The notes under the pieces were generated by a model. That model made no database searches. It was not told where the DNA came from and was given only the letters and a program-made list of their open reading frames with translations. A stretch of 59,856 bases of DNA from Laetiporus sulphureus 93-53 (Eukaryota > Basidiomycota > Agaricomycetes > Polyporales > Laetiporaceae), in NCBI RefSeq assembly GCF_001632365.1, contig NW_024468511.1, forward strand, positions 215,452 through 275,307. Direction: 5' to 3'. Made by a program: the position numbers and the translations under genes. Positions 33,546-46,946 of the stretch are shown here, one piece after another; position 1 is the stretch's first letter; every line of letters starts with the position of its first letter.

Positions 33546-36503
33546 ATGTGGGCGCAAGCGGCGAGTGTGCTCCTCCTTGTCCACGCCGTGGGTGCCGTGC
33601 CATGGCCGGTGCCCAGTGGTACGTCGACGTCGACCGACACAACTGGTAGCTCGACGACTATTGCAACTGCCACGGCGAGCGCGTCGGCATGGGCTTCGCC
33701 TGTCCCATCCGAGGAGCCGCTGCCTCCAGTGCAGGCATGGTGTCCCAGCCAGATCTTCTGCGCTGGTGATGTACGTCTCCATTCGCGCAGTCCATGGCCT
33801 CGTTTCTGATCATGGTCCTGTAGCTGCTGCAAACTGTCAACCTCGCGGACGTCTATAGTGACCCAAAAACCATCGTCGACAAGCCGACTTCGATGCGATC
33901 GCAGCAGGTTCTCGCTAACTTCGCTGCGTTCGGGAACGTCGGCAGCATTACTGAGGGAGATATTGTCGAGTTCGAAGATGATGACTTCAAGGGCGAGGGG
34001 CTCGAGCTGATGGCCGTCACACTGACCGAATACAACGATAACCCGGCGTTTCTGCAGAACGTGAGCGACACGCTACTACGTGCGTTTGCGCAGACGGTCA
34101 GCGGGTATTGGACGGACCTCGTGAGGCAGACGAACAAGTCGGCGACCTGTCCGGCTGGCACGGAGGACGGACCTTGTGAGGGCACGTTCATTCCTCTGAA
34201 CCATACGTTTGTCATTCCTGGTGGACGATTCCGCGAGCAGTGTGAGTCGTTGCGCCCTATCTGTGTATTCATCGTAAGGGTTCTGACCTTCGTATTGTGC
34301 GGTAGATTACTGGGACTCGTATTGGATCCTCCAAGGCCTTATGAAGTCAGAGCTGTACGACATCGCCAACTCAACGCTGCAGAACTTCATGGACGAGCTT
34401 GAAAAGTTTGGCTTCATTCCGAATGGTGGCCGCATCTATTGTAAGAGCTTTCACAGGGCGATGTTGAGTCCGATATTGACTTGTGACTGTCAGATCTGAA
34501 CCGCTCGCAGCCTCCGCTCTTCACTCGCGTGAGTCATGTGCAAAGACGTTTACCGATATGTTCTCTTAGCTCGGAACGCAGATGGTGGCAGACTATGTGG
34601 CTACGACGAATGATACCGCGATCCTTGATCGTGCTCTCCCTCTGATTGAGGTGTGTGTTCAAATACACCAGATGAGACAAAGCTTACCCTTTCGTCGGCA
34701 GGTTGAGATGCAATGGTGGATGAACAACCGGTCTGTCAGCGTGACGAGTCCATACACGAACAAGACATATACCATGTTCCGATATGCTGTGAACAACTCT
34801 GCTCCTCGGCCGGAGTCTTACAGCGATGGTATGAAAAGACACAGCATTGTCCTTGTTGAGTTCTAATCAATATGCTATGACGTTATTGGCCTTAAGACTA
34901 CTCGACCGCCTTTGACCCGACGTTGCCTCCCCTCGATGAAGATCAGCGCTCTGAGCTGTACGCTGAACTTGCAAGTGCTGCGGAGACAGGATGGGACTTC
35001 TCGTCGCGATTCGCCAGTGACCCGTATGCAGGTGGCACGAATAACACGAACCCGACCATGCGCACCATAAACGTGCGGAACAACGTGCCCGTCGACCTGA
35101 ACAGCATTCTTTGTGCGTGCATGCTCGATATTTCTTCCATTCACATGTGTTGATGCTTTGGTATCACAGACAAGGGATATTCAATTCTAGTGGACTTCTA
35201 CACCAAGCGCGGGAACACCTCGGCTGCATACACATATAGCAAGACCGCTATCTCGCTCCGTGAAGGCATCCTCGACCTCTTCTGGGACCCGTCAAAGCTG
35301 GCATTCTACGACTTCAACCTCACATCTGGTACACGGAACAGCATTTACACCATGGCGACGTTCTACCCGCTGTGGAATGGCGTCGTGCCAGATGAGTTGC
35401 TCGAGTCGAGCGAGAATGCGTTCGGGTTCTTCGCGGGTGTGAACATGGTGATGAACCGGTACAACGGTTCGGTACCTGTAACGTTCCTTGAAACCGGTCT
35501 GCAGTGGGACGCCCCCGACGCGTGGCCACCGCATCAGTACATCATCCTCCAAGCGCTGCGCGCGCTTCCGGACAATGTCACCTCGTCGAGCCTGCCGCAG
35601 CCAGCGACGAACGAGTCGACGTATTCCCTTATACCGCAGGGCCAGCTAAACATCGCGGAGGATGACCTGCCGGGACAGTTCGTGATCAGTTTGAGCGGGA
35701 ACGCGACGAAGACGGGCCCAGGCGCAGATGTGAGTAGGCTGGATGGGACGGTGGTTAATGGGGGGAATGCCACGAAGGGCGAGGGTTGGGGGGGTGTGCT
35801 CCAGAGGGAAGTGGCGAACAGATATATGACGAGCGCGCTGTGTAGCTGGTGAGTGCCGTTGGTATGACGAACTCATTCGAGCAGCGGTTTACTGATGTCG
35901 ATATCACAGGCATGCGACTGGTGGAGAGCTGCCCGGGATTTTGCCCAGACTGTCTGATTCAGAGCTGAACGTGACGCAGAGCATCAACAACACTGGAAAT
36001 GTGGGCTTCTCGTACATCCGGCGATCCATGCTGCTGACTGAATGCTCCTCAGATGTTCGAGAAGTTCAACACTACCGATGTCGACTCTTCTGGCAGTGGC
36101 GGACAGTACACTGTTCAAGTACGTGCCCACATTGAGATCTGTCTAGTTCCACATCTCACATCCTCGTTCTCTATAGGTCGGTTTTGGGTGGACGAACGGT
36201 ATTGTGCTCTGGATTGCCAGCAACTACGGAGACGTGCTTGCCACGCCAGACTGCCCGGATCTTCTCGCTATCGCTAATGCAACTTCTAACGAAACCAGTG
36301 GCTCGTCTGAAGCTTCATCTAGCACTGCTCCGAGTAGCACGGTTGCTGCGTTGAGCAGCGCATTGACAGGCAGTGGCACCGTCACGTCGAGTGCTTCTGT
36401 GACCGCGGTGTCGAACGTTGCGAACGCGGCAGCAATAACGGAGGCACTGTGGATGCCATCCGGCGCGGTTGTTGCGGCTCTGATCACCGCATTGTTGGCG
36501 TGA
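33546..36503 (+). CDS. Secreted/GPI-type GH37 trehalase
   Basis: Splits trehalose into two glucose outside the plasma membrane. Eleven exons: 33546-33770, 33824-34241, 34306-34440, 34494-34528, 34570-34650, 34702-34828, 34897-35112, 35170-35848, 35911-36000, 36053-36118, 36177-36503, with consistent phases. It begins with a signal peptide (WAQAASVLLLVHAVGAVPWP). Trehalase signatures: PGGRFREQYYWDSYW (across intron 2) and QWDAPDAWPPHQ. The acid/base candidates of GH37 are present: Asp in ETGWDFSSRF and Glu in MFEKFNTTD. Many Asn-x-Ser/Thr sites. The C-terminus is Ser/Thr-rich and ends in a hydrophobic tail (GAVVAALITALLA), typical of GPI attachment. It is larger than bacterial TreA because of this tail. 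No cytosolic neutral-trehalase regulatory region. Confidence 0.93.
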
Positions 36504-37691
36504 GTTTGGATCAGCGGTGAAAGAAAAGGGTCTCTTTGGTTGGGGTGAAGGTACGATGGAACGATTCTTGAACTTTGAGTGCACGGACTTTGTGTCATGA
36601 TCTGCGAAGCGCGTTTTGTATAACCTGCGATGGGATGTGCACATTTGCGCGATGAATGACGATCTGTAATATGAAGAGAGATTTGCTTGTTCACCGCCGA
36701 CTCAGCTGGTTGGCCGGCCATGGTAGATGAGCGTTGATAGTGAATGCATGGAAGGTGAGTGTTTTGACTCTCTTCGTTTCGGTCCGTGTGCTGAAAGTGA
36801 GCGAGCCTATCGCGAACGTCTCCCATTGCATCTTGGTCTTGTCTACACAGGTATGCTTATCCCCAGTCTATCCTAGCGCACAATCTGAGAAACGCACGAT
36901 GAGGTCGCGTACGAGACACACAACCCACGGAAGCAATCACGATATTGCAGTGCATATGGACGCTTTGATATGCGGAAGACATCAAGATAGAATGACTGCT
37001 TCGGCCACTGCTTTCTAAACGAGTCTTCTCGATGGTTCTGACCATCTCGGAGGCGAAGCCGAACCCCCATAGGTTCTTCCCTTTGTTCATGAATTCAACG
37101 GCACCCTCCGCGAACTCTGTCGTAAGCCGCCCATTTCCCCTCCCAGGGACCGGCGATTTGGAAACCCCACGAATTCACGTACCGTGTTAGATATGCAACA
37201 ACTATTTGCAAAGCGCATGATGACTTCTAGCTCGTCTGATTGTTGAATTATAGAACAGCAGATGTCCATGATCCGTTTCAGGTCAGGTTCAGGGCGCAAA
37301 CCAACGTTGCCGTTTAGGAGATTACAACTCTCTGTGGGTGAGTTCATCGCTTTCCAGTCACAGGCTGTGCCTACGAACGCAACCACAGAAGATGAGGACA
37401 GATATATTTGCCTCGTGAGCTTACTCGTGTCCTAGGAACAATGCATCATGAAATCCAGGTGCTATGCCAATGTCAGCGTCGGCGTGTATAGAACCAAAAC
37501 AGCCTCATGGGCAAAAGAAGCACATGCTGTGAGGGCAGCGCCATCGATATTCCATGAATAGCTACGACGATAGATCATCAAGGGCGTCAGAATCTGGATG
37601 TCACCGCCTCGCACTGCAACGTTGCGAGGTAGTACAGGTACATACGCCCGAAATATCTCGTTCGTCAACCGGCATCCGAGTGCCGAGTGTG
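36504..37691. other. Intergenic, nothing recognised
   Basis: Nearly 1.2 kb between trehalase and the small acidic gene. Several short open frames exist on both strands, but none has splice context or family features that I can support. Confidence 0.45.
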
Positions 37692-37697
37692 TATAAA
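37692..37697 (+). promoter_or_regulatory. TATA box of the small acidic gene
   Basis: TATAAA located 107 bases before the ATG at 37799. Confidence 0.4.
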
Positions 37698-37798
37698 GCC
37701 TGATATCCAGGCGGAATGACACTCTCAGTACGCCAGATACCACTCCCGTCTTCGAACTACCCAGCTAAACATCGTCCTCTTTACTCTATAACACCATC

Positions 37799-38078
37799 AT
37801 GTTCCAAGACGTTGAAACCCATGTTGACGACGGCTTCGACCGCGTAGGTGCGTAGCGTCGACATCGTCCTTGCATCGCGGATTACTGGACTAAATGTCCA
37901 TCTACCTGCAGAGGCAGCTGGTGATGCCCTGCTGGGCGACCCCGTCCAGGAGACGACGTACTCGAGCGAGACGGTCGACAATAACCAATATGTCAGCGAG
38001 GACACTCCGTACGGCCAGCAGGTTGTCGACGACAGCTCGCAGGCAACATACAACACGGAGACGGTATCTGAATACTGA
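37799..38078 (+). CDS. Small acidic hypothetical protein
   Basis: Two exons, 37799-37847 and 37912-38078 (intron donor GTGCGT, acceptor GCAG, phase 1). The product is about 71 residues, strongly acidic and rich in Gln, Ser, Thr and Val, with no cysteine, signal peptide or membrane segment. A short internal echo is visible (YSSETVDNNQY and YNTETVSEY). I do not recognise it; the sequence looks largely disordered. The TATA box and clean intron support a real gene. It lies tail-to-tail with thioredoxin reductase. Confidence 0.6.
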
Positions 38079-38450
38079 AGGACGCTTGGATATGCTGCGA
38101 CGCTGTAATCCGAGGTGTATTTTGGACGTCGCTGGAAGGGGGAAGGAAGTAAAGTCTGTAAAGCGCCATTGTACTACTGAGCATGAAGGGGAAATTGATA
38201 CGCGATGTTGAACGCCTTGTATTCAATGAGAGTGTCTCGCTTTGACGGCCGTGTTTGTGCTTCGAATTCCGATGTCGGTGCGAAGAAGCATTTCTCCACT
38301 TACTGATGCTTGGGCGCCTACTTAGGCCGAAGTAATTTGTACCATCCTGATCGCATTTGTTGAGACGGTGATACGAAGACAAGAAGACCTTCTATACGAC
38401 AACTAATGGGGTACATCTAGATAATGTGCACGGAAATCCTTCAATACAGT

Positions 38451-40165
<1,715 letters not shown>

Positions 40166-40286
40166 TCAAGTCTGTAATGTGGTCACGTGACGCTTACGCG
40201 CTGTCCACACGCGCCATCGCGGTGCGCTTGTCACCCAAAACATGCTTGGAAATCGGCATGATCAAAATCTCGTCTAGCACAGCAGG

Positions 40287-40451
40287 ATGACAATACAGGC
40301 GTACCGGAAGGTCATCGAAACGGTGAACAACGCGGGGGACGTCACGCGGATGCGCGCGCCAGCCGTGGTGCAAATCGCAGCCTGCCTATGGAACTGTCTA
40401 GGGCCGGAACCTGCACAGGCAAAGAGATTTATGCAAAATCATCAGAGTTAA
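40287..40451 (+). CDS. Short open frame upstream of thioredoxin reductase (uncertain)
   Basis: A 54-codon frame, MTIQAYRKVIETVNNAGDV... ending ...KRFMQNHQS. It is helical and protein-like, divergent from TrxR and only 120 bases from it. No family recognised and no second exon identified, so it may be a remnant or chance frame. Confidence 0.25.
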   Translation: MTIQAYRKVIETVNNAGDVTRMRAPAVVQIAACLWNCLGPEPAQAKRFMQNHQS

Positions 40452-43400
40452 TGCCTCCTTGCTATTAGAATGGTCTTGACCTTTTCTCACTATGTTGCGC
40501 ATTGCGCTATCTCTCAAAATGGGCTCATATAATGTCTAATGGGGATGAGAAGTCGCCGTCAACGCGCTGTATGCTTGCAGCACCTTCACTGTGCTCCTGG
40601 AGTAGACGCTCGTTTAGTGGCGGTAAAACACAAGCGGAGTATCAATTGCATTATATTACCAAAGGTGGATCATCCAGACTCAGCCCCAGTCCCTTCGGGA
40701 AAGTCGAGTGCGGCGGTTTTTGATCCCTTTGTGTTGAAATCTGCCAAAACAAAAAACCAGCACAAACGTAACGATGACCGGGACCTGTGGTTGTTTCGTT
40801 CGCTCTGCTGATTATTCTTTGGCTGATTTCGTCGGCTTCGTACCCTCAGTCACCAGAGCAAAAGCACAGCGAGCGTTGCCACCTGACGCGGCTCTACACC
40901 CTTATGGAGCTTGTGCAATCAAGGGCCTACAGCGGACAGAAATCCTGTCATACTTGCGTCCAATGATGACAGGGTAACCGTGCAAACGGGGATCAATCAC
41001 GAGGACGCTCTCGAAGAAGAGAAAGGCTTAGACAGCCCGCGGCGATGGAAGCATACACGAAAGATCAGACGAAACAGCGGCACGATCATTAGCTCGCTGC
41101 CTGTGCCATCTCACAGTCAGCAGTCAGGCGCCGCACCCGGCAAGTTCTGACTCATGAGCCCGTGTCCACACCTCCCTCCTTCTCTTGCGACACCCTCCAC
41201 CACACATATATCTTCGGCAGGTCATCCGCGCTGGAAGAGTACAGGGCGGTAATGCAAAGTAGCGAATTTACCCTGCTCCTTTCCCTCTGGCGTGCAAGGC
41301 TGAAGATGTCGACGGGAGCGGGAGGCTCCTGATAACTAAATACCGTTGGTGAAAGCACGGTGTCGACTGCTACTGCAGTTTCGCTTGAGCCTTACTATAT
41401 CAAAAGCGGCTCGTCATTGATGAAAGCAGGAGAACAATTCTGCAAGACGTACGAGCCTCCTGATATCCGCATCAAAGTGACCCAAAATCTCTGGATGTTT
41501 GCTGTTTGCTCCTCGACAACTGTTACCTAGAGAACAGTGTCCCCACTCGCAGCGATTCGATTTGTCATCGTTCTAACAAATTGCATTGCCTCTTGCGGAA
41601 ATCTGCGGCACCATTGGAGGAGGTAGCGGTTGCTGTGCCGTATTGAGGCTCATACTACCCCAGGTTATATGCCAGAAATCGAAGAAGCATCCCCAGACGG
41701 ACAGGGATTGAAGATGGATGCCTTTTCTCGTGCAGGTGTGTGCTCGGAGTCCTCCGTTTCATCGATCTTGGCACTGAAATGACGAGATTCGCGTATTCAG
41801 AGCTCGAGCGCATAAATGCCGGCCTTGCCATAAAATTGAGAGACGTCGGACACGCTTTCATGTGCATGTTGTGCTTTGCAGCTGGACGCAAAGGGACTGG
41901 GAGACCTGCAATTTTGAGGAAACGCTATCGTGTGAGGGGTTACTTCACGAGAATTGGACATCAAACATCACATCAGCGCTTCGCGCTCGCGTGGCGCAGC
42001 GAGGTCCAAGAGGATGGCTGTTCGAGTACGTTCCTTGCAATTGAGTTCACACTAGCATACTGGGAGAAAGTAGTGATGTACGCGCATCCCGCGGAAGTTC
42101 CGCGCGCGATACGTCCACACATGGATCCATCCGTCCTTCACCGCCAGGTTCGTTTTTGTGACGCTCGCCTGTGGTCCATTTACGTCCGTAACCGATGTCG
42201 TTACAGAGCTCGACCACGACGAGCCACTTCTCCGCGCAGACACTGACTTGGTCAATGAGAGGATAAAGGGCAGGTTAGTTAGCTGGGCAATGGGTCCAAC
42301 CGGAGTAGTCTGGGGCGTTAGCGAAATGGTTGATGATAAATATGTAAAACAGGAGACAATCCTTCCTCCTGCTGGTGGCTTACCATCGGTTCGTGCTGCA
42401 GCCAAATTGGCATCGTTTTCCGCGACTTATTCGCCTCTGTAGAATTTGCGGGTTGAGACGTTACCACATAATTATGTTGCATTCATCGCACCTTCATTGC
42501 ACGGTATCCGTGAACTCGGGTTCCTCGGCTATCTCAGCCTTCTGACCTTCTAGTCCTCAAATGAGAAAAAGTGCTTGCGAGGAGAGATGTGGATAGCGAG
42601 CATTGTTGGCCGGTACTAGTGAGCAATCGTAGCATGAGGGTACCACGTTGAATGCAGGCTGGCCAAAGTTGTATACAGATACGATCGTCGATGCTGTGTG
42701 CACTCCGGACGTTGTGGGTCAGCATCGAGACAAGTACTCAGCCAACGACCCCGCAAACGCCAGTCGCAAGCGAGTCGTCTGCAGCACATCAACACGCCCA
42801 TCCCACATCACTCGACGGCCGCCGTTACGCTCTTTCGCGTCTTTCGCTATCCATCTGCCAATACCTCTATGTCTTCGTTGAATACAGGATTCCATGGCCC
42901 TCGTTCACCTCGACTTCCATCCCCGCATGTACCTGCATGCAAGCTGATCGGGACCAGTGGCCGATGGTTCTCAAGGATGCCTACTCCGCGGTTCGACGTT
43001 GAGTCGTCGCGCATCTCCCGTTCAACCGCTCCTTGTCATGTCAGCGAAGATACGAAAATCTCGACAGGCAAGCCCAAGTCTTCGTACCATACAGCAGACA
43101 CTTTGACAGGCAGCCATGCCAGTGCCTACTAGTCGGGAATCTGAATGCCTCTCGGCATTATACTACTCGCACATGCACCACACGTACAGCCTCATATACG
43201 CGAACTACGGTAAGCGGACCCGAACAACAGAGAACTATGAGTTCCCCACGTGGTAGTCGGCCGACGTCGTAGGTCCTGCCTATCCAAAGGAGAACTTCCT
43301 GGAGGTCACTGGTATGGTAGTCTCCTCGCCTATGTAGTAGGCTTTACGTTGCCGGTCACCTTGCAGTCGTCCTTGCACGACATTGGACATTGACTCATTG

Positions 43401-44140
43401 CTTGACGATCGGACATGCGCCTGTGTCTGTATCAGTAGGTTTAGTGCACTATCACAGCGCATGAGACGTCTGCCGAAATGTTCCTCAAACAGGATATAGA
43501 TAGTTATATATGATGCGGTGAGCAACAGACGCGAGTCTAGTATGCTCGATAGCTCATCACACTATGTTTCTTTGCATCTCGCGGATCAACTCGACTTCAA
43601 GGCACAGAACTCAACAGGTAAACGGGCGTCATTTAACTGCGAACTCTGTCTTTCTATAGAGGCCTGCTGCTTGTCGCGATAAGCATTGTGCCGTAATACG
43701 TCGCCCTTATCTATGGAAGGAAGATATCTTCTTCACTGCAAATCCTTGCCGAGTCGATCTAACATACTGCTGAGACCTACCCTTGCCACGACCGCGTCGC
43801 CCAGCTTGCAGCTCAGGGGAATGCTCTTCTCCGTCACGTTTGCATTCGTCAAGACCAACCGAGGCAAGTTCGCAGTGTCTTCTCTGCAGCGTCGTTCCGG
43901 CCCAATCGGAGAGAACCTTCATTAGGACATGCCCTTGAGAAGTTCTTGTCTCCCTCCTCGGTCGCACAGTATGTCATCCCGACAATGAGTGCTCTCGTGA
44001 CTTGATGCCGCTTATCGCCTTCACTGAGCTTCTGGTGGACCTTCAAATCGCGTGCCTAACACATTGTGGTATCTTGTATATGCAGCACTTGGAGATACCC
44101 CGTACAATGTTCCATCCAGCCGCAACGTTTCTCGTTCATA
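40452..44140. other. Long gap with degraded, unidentified coding-like stretches
   Basis: I cannot assemble a gene in these 3.7 kb. Protein-like pieces occur on the plus strand at about 41880-42044, 42158-42442 (LDHDEPLLRADTDLVNERIKG), 43100-43300 (YYSHMHHTYSLIYANYG) and 43765-44005 (HDRVAQLAAQGNALL...LGHALEKFLSPSS). None matches a family I can name, and they do not join by obvious introns. They may be remnants of one or more old genes, or exons of an intron-rich gene that I cannot parse. Confidence 0.35.
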
Positions 44141-46319
44141 ATGTCTGAAAGCAAAAAGAACGCAGAAGCATACGTCTATCCGCATGGCGAACGGGACGCA
44201 ATCCTGATGGGGTCAGAGAAAGCAGTGCCGATTACGATAGGTGCAGACGACGTACAGCTGGCAGAACTCGGCTACAAGAGCGAATTCAAACGAGAGTTCT
44301 CGGTTCGGACTCTAGCATCCTGTGGCGGCACGAAACCCGACTGAATGTCTTGTCAGCTTCTAGAAACGATAGCGTTCTCGTTTTCGATTATGGCAGTTAT
44401 CACGGGAATGTCATCGACACTGTCTCTTTCTCTCCCGTCGGGTGCGTTCCGTTCTATTCCTGATCACCCGCTGCGACATGAAGTTGACAGTAGTATGGCA
44501 ATTTCACAGGCGGCCATGTTGGTCTGATATGGGGATGGATTATTCCTGTTCCCTTTGTAATGTGCGTCGCAGCAGTAATGGCTGAGATGACATCTTCTAT
44601 GCCGTGAGCATCTCGTTCTTTCGCTCATTCGGCAGTCTTCTGAAGCCTTTTCAGAACGAGCGCGGGCCTGTATTACTTCTCTGCAAAGCTGGCGCCACCT
44701 GAGTACTCGGCGCTCGCCAGCTGGATAACTGGATGGTCAAACATAATGGGTCAAGTCACATTGTTGTGTGGCATAGACTTCACCTGGTAAGTCAAGGTGT
44801 GGGATCAGAACGTTTGCATTGTCGCGATAACGTGTCACCCCGCAGCGCAGAGATGATCACGACTGCTATCGCTGTTGGGACCGACGGTCGTGTGACACCC
44901 GGTACAGGACCCACCTATGGGATCCTACTCGCTATACTCTTTCTCCACGGTTTGCTATGTTCTGCGGCGACTAGGGTTCTCGCGCGCATGAATTTATTCT
45001 ACAGTTTCGTGATTCGTGAGCGTTGTCCTATCTGGTTCGCATTCGGCAGTTCATCGATCGCCTAACAGTGGGGACAACAATCGCTGCAATTATTTCGCTA
45101 CTCGTCTGCTCGCGTGGGAACAGAGTGTCGGCCAAGGATGCCTTCACATTGTTCGAGAATGAGACCGGGTGGGATAATGGTAAACTAGCAGGTCTTGCCT
45201 GCTGTTTATTCGATACTGACTTGCCGACTTCTAATAGCAGGGTGGGCCTTCTTACTCGCATTTGTCGTACCGATGTGGCAATTCACTGGATGTAAGTCTA
45301 TCCGTGAGATCTTAATGAGCATTTTGTTGAAATTTCCGAGACAAGATGACTCTGCGGCCCACATCTCCGAAGAGACAGCAGGAGCAGCACGTGCGGCACC
45401 CATTGCTATCATAACCTCTGTCGCGTCAGTGGGGGTTCTCGGATGGATACAGGCCATTGCGGCTTCATTTGCTATCGCGTCAGTGCATGATCTCCTCCAG
45501 ACGGAACTCTCCCTGCCCATGGGCCAGCTATATCTCGATGTTGTTGGCAAGAATGGTATGCTGGCCATTTGGAGTTTGACGACGATTGCCCAGGTACGCA
45601 ACGAATAACGCAATCTTATGGAATGCGCTCGACCGAATGAATTGAACCAGTTCCTATGCGGTGCGGCGCAGGGCGTGGATGCGTCGCGTGTGGTTTTCGC
45701 CTTCGCCAGAGACAACGCTCTCCCTGGGTCGCGCTGGTGGAAGAAGATAAACTATCACACGCGAACGCCAGTGAACGCTGTATGGCTTGTCATAGCGCTT
45801 TCCGCGCTATGCGGTCTACTTGGCTTCTCCTCAACTGCGCTTACATCCCTAGCTAGGTAAGACCTTTCGCATCACCAATCCGCTAGTGGTATCATTATAA
45901 CACGTATAGTGCATCTGTCATCGGGCTATACACGTCGTACACGACGCCTATCTTCTTGCGGGTCACATCCGGACGAGAGAGACTCGTTCCTGGTCCTTTC
46001 TCTCTCGGATGGTGGTACATTCCAATCGGCTGGATTGCAGTAGCATGGGTCGTCTTCATAGTAATCTTGCTGTGTTTTCCAACAGTGCAAGCGGTGAATG
46101 CACAGGATATGAGTGAGTGGCACGTCCTTCTCGTAACTTGCCAAGGCCGGCGCTGACGCGTTACGTGAACCTGCAGATTATGCCGTGATCATCGCTATGA
46201 CGGTGTTCATTTTCGCATCCTGCTCTTGGATGCTGTCCGCCAGGAAGTGGTTCGTGGGCCCGGTCCCAAACGTCGATGACAGGAGTAGTACCGTTACCTC
46301 AACGTCTGACAAATCTTGA
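44141..46319 (+). CDS. APC-family amino-acid/GABA permease
   Basis: A plasma-membrane 12-helix transporter of the amino acid/choline/GABA type. Eleven exons: 44141-44302, 44357-44441, 44510-44603, 44655-44786, 44846-45015, 45069-45179, 45241-45291, 45346-45593, 45651-45856, 45910-46112, 46177-46319. Family marks: LAELGYKSEFKREFS before helix 1, GHVGLIWGWIIPVPFVMCVAAVMAEM (helix 2), SAGLYYFSAKLAPPEY, GTTIAAIISLLVC, GYDSAAHISEETAGAARAAP (the signature after helix 6, built across intron 7), and FAFARDNALPGSRWW. Exon 1's donor GTTCGG is weak. Substrate cannot be told from sequence. The C-terminus is short and polar. Confidence 0.9.
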
Positions 46320-46864
46320 TGGGTTGTATTGTTTCGCATTAATTGTAGACACTCGGAGGTATCCCTCCGACAGTAGAATGCGCGCTCGGCGTTTGGGTGA
46401 TCGTTTCCCGCATCCCTATAGCAATCATAGTCACGGTACAGATCAGCTGCTGTTGCTTCCATCGTGCATTTCTGGTCACCCCACCTAAACGTGATCATTC
46501 TTTGGCATCGGCCTTGGTAGCAGACATCACCACCAGTGCTTCATCCGGATCTTCTGACGCCACGAGTGCTATGGGGACGCTGAACTCTGCTATCAATTCC
46601 AGCTTGTAAAACAGTCAATTGGGTGATGTTCATGCCTCTCTGACAATCTCCGACGTCGTTATTATGTACAAAATACATACAGCAACGTGGTACATAGTTC
46701 GAGCGAGAGATATACTAGTAGCCGGTTCAAACGTGGGGGATGGCGCCCACGCCGGCTGTACATGCAATTGGTGAAATCCGCATGACGGATCTCGGGGACT
46801 TCATCTGGCGCAACGCCTGGACCATCTATTACGATTTAGAGTCGCTAATTCATGCTGTTTGACG
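46320..46864. other. Intergenic, short unassigned open frame
   Basis: Just after the permease is a plus-strand stretch (about 46330-46608) with a hydrophobic segment (LGVWVIVSRIPIAIIVTVQIS) and a Ser-rich end. It could be the decayed C-terminal end of a second membrane protein. No start or splice structure supports it. Confidence 0.35.
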
Positions 46865-46870
46865 TATAAA
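46865..46870 (+). promoter_or_regulatory. TATA box of the NAD-GDH gene
   Basis: TATAAA, 82 bases before the ATG at 46947, followed by a C/T-rich stretch (CTTCTTTCTCTTC) just upstream of the start, common at fungal start sites. Confidence 0.5.
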
Positions 46871-46946
46871 TTGCTGGAGTTCACGTTCGATCCGAGTACC
46901 CTCATCTTCTTTCTCTTCAAACTCCAACCACCATCTCATTCCAGCC

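Noticed and set aside
36224..36826. 200-codon antisense frame over the trehalase 3' end
   Set aside because: It mirrors the Ser/Thr/Ala-rich C-terminus of trehalase and ends beyond it without features.
37799..38078. Fungal mating pheromone precursor
   Set aside because: Small size fits, but there is no C-terminal CaaX box; it ends SEY.
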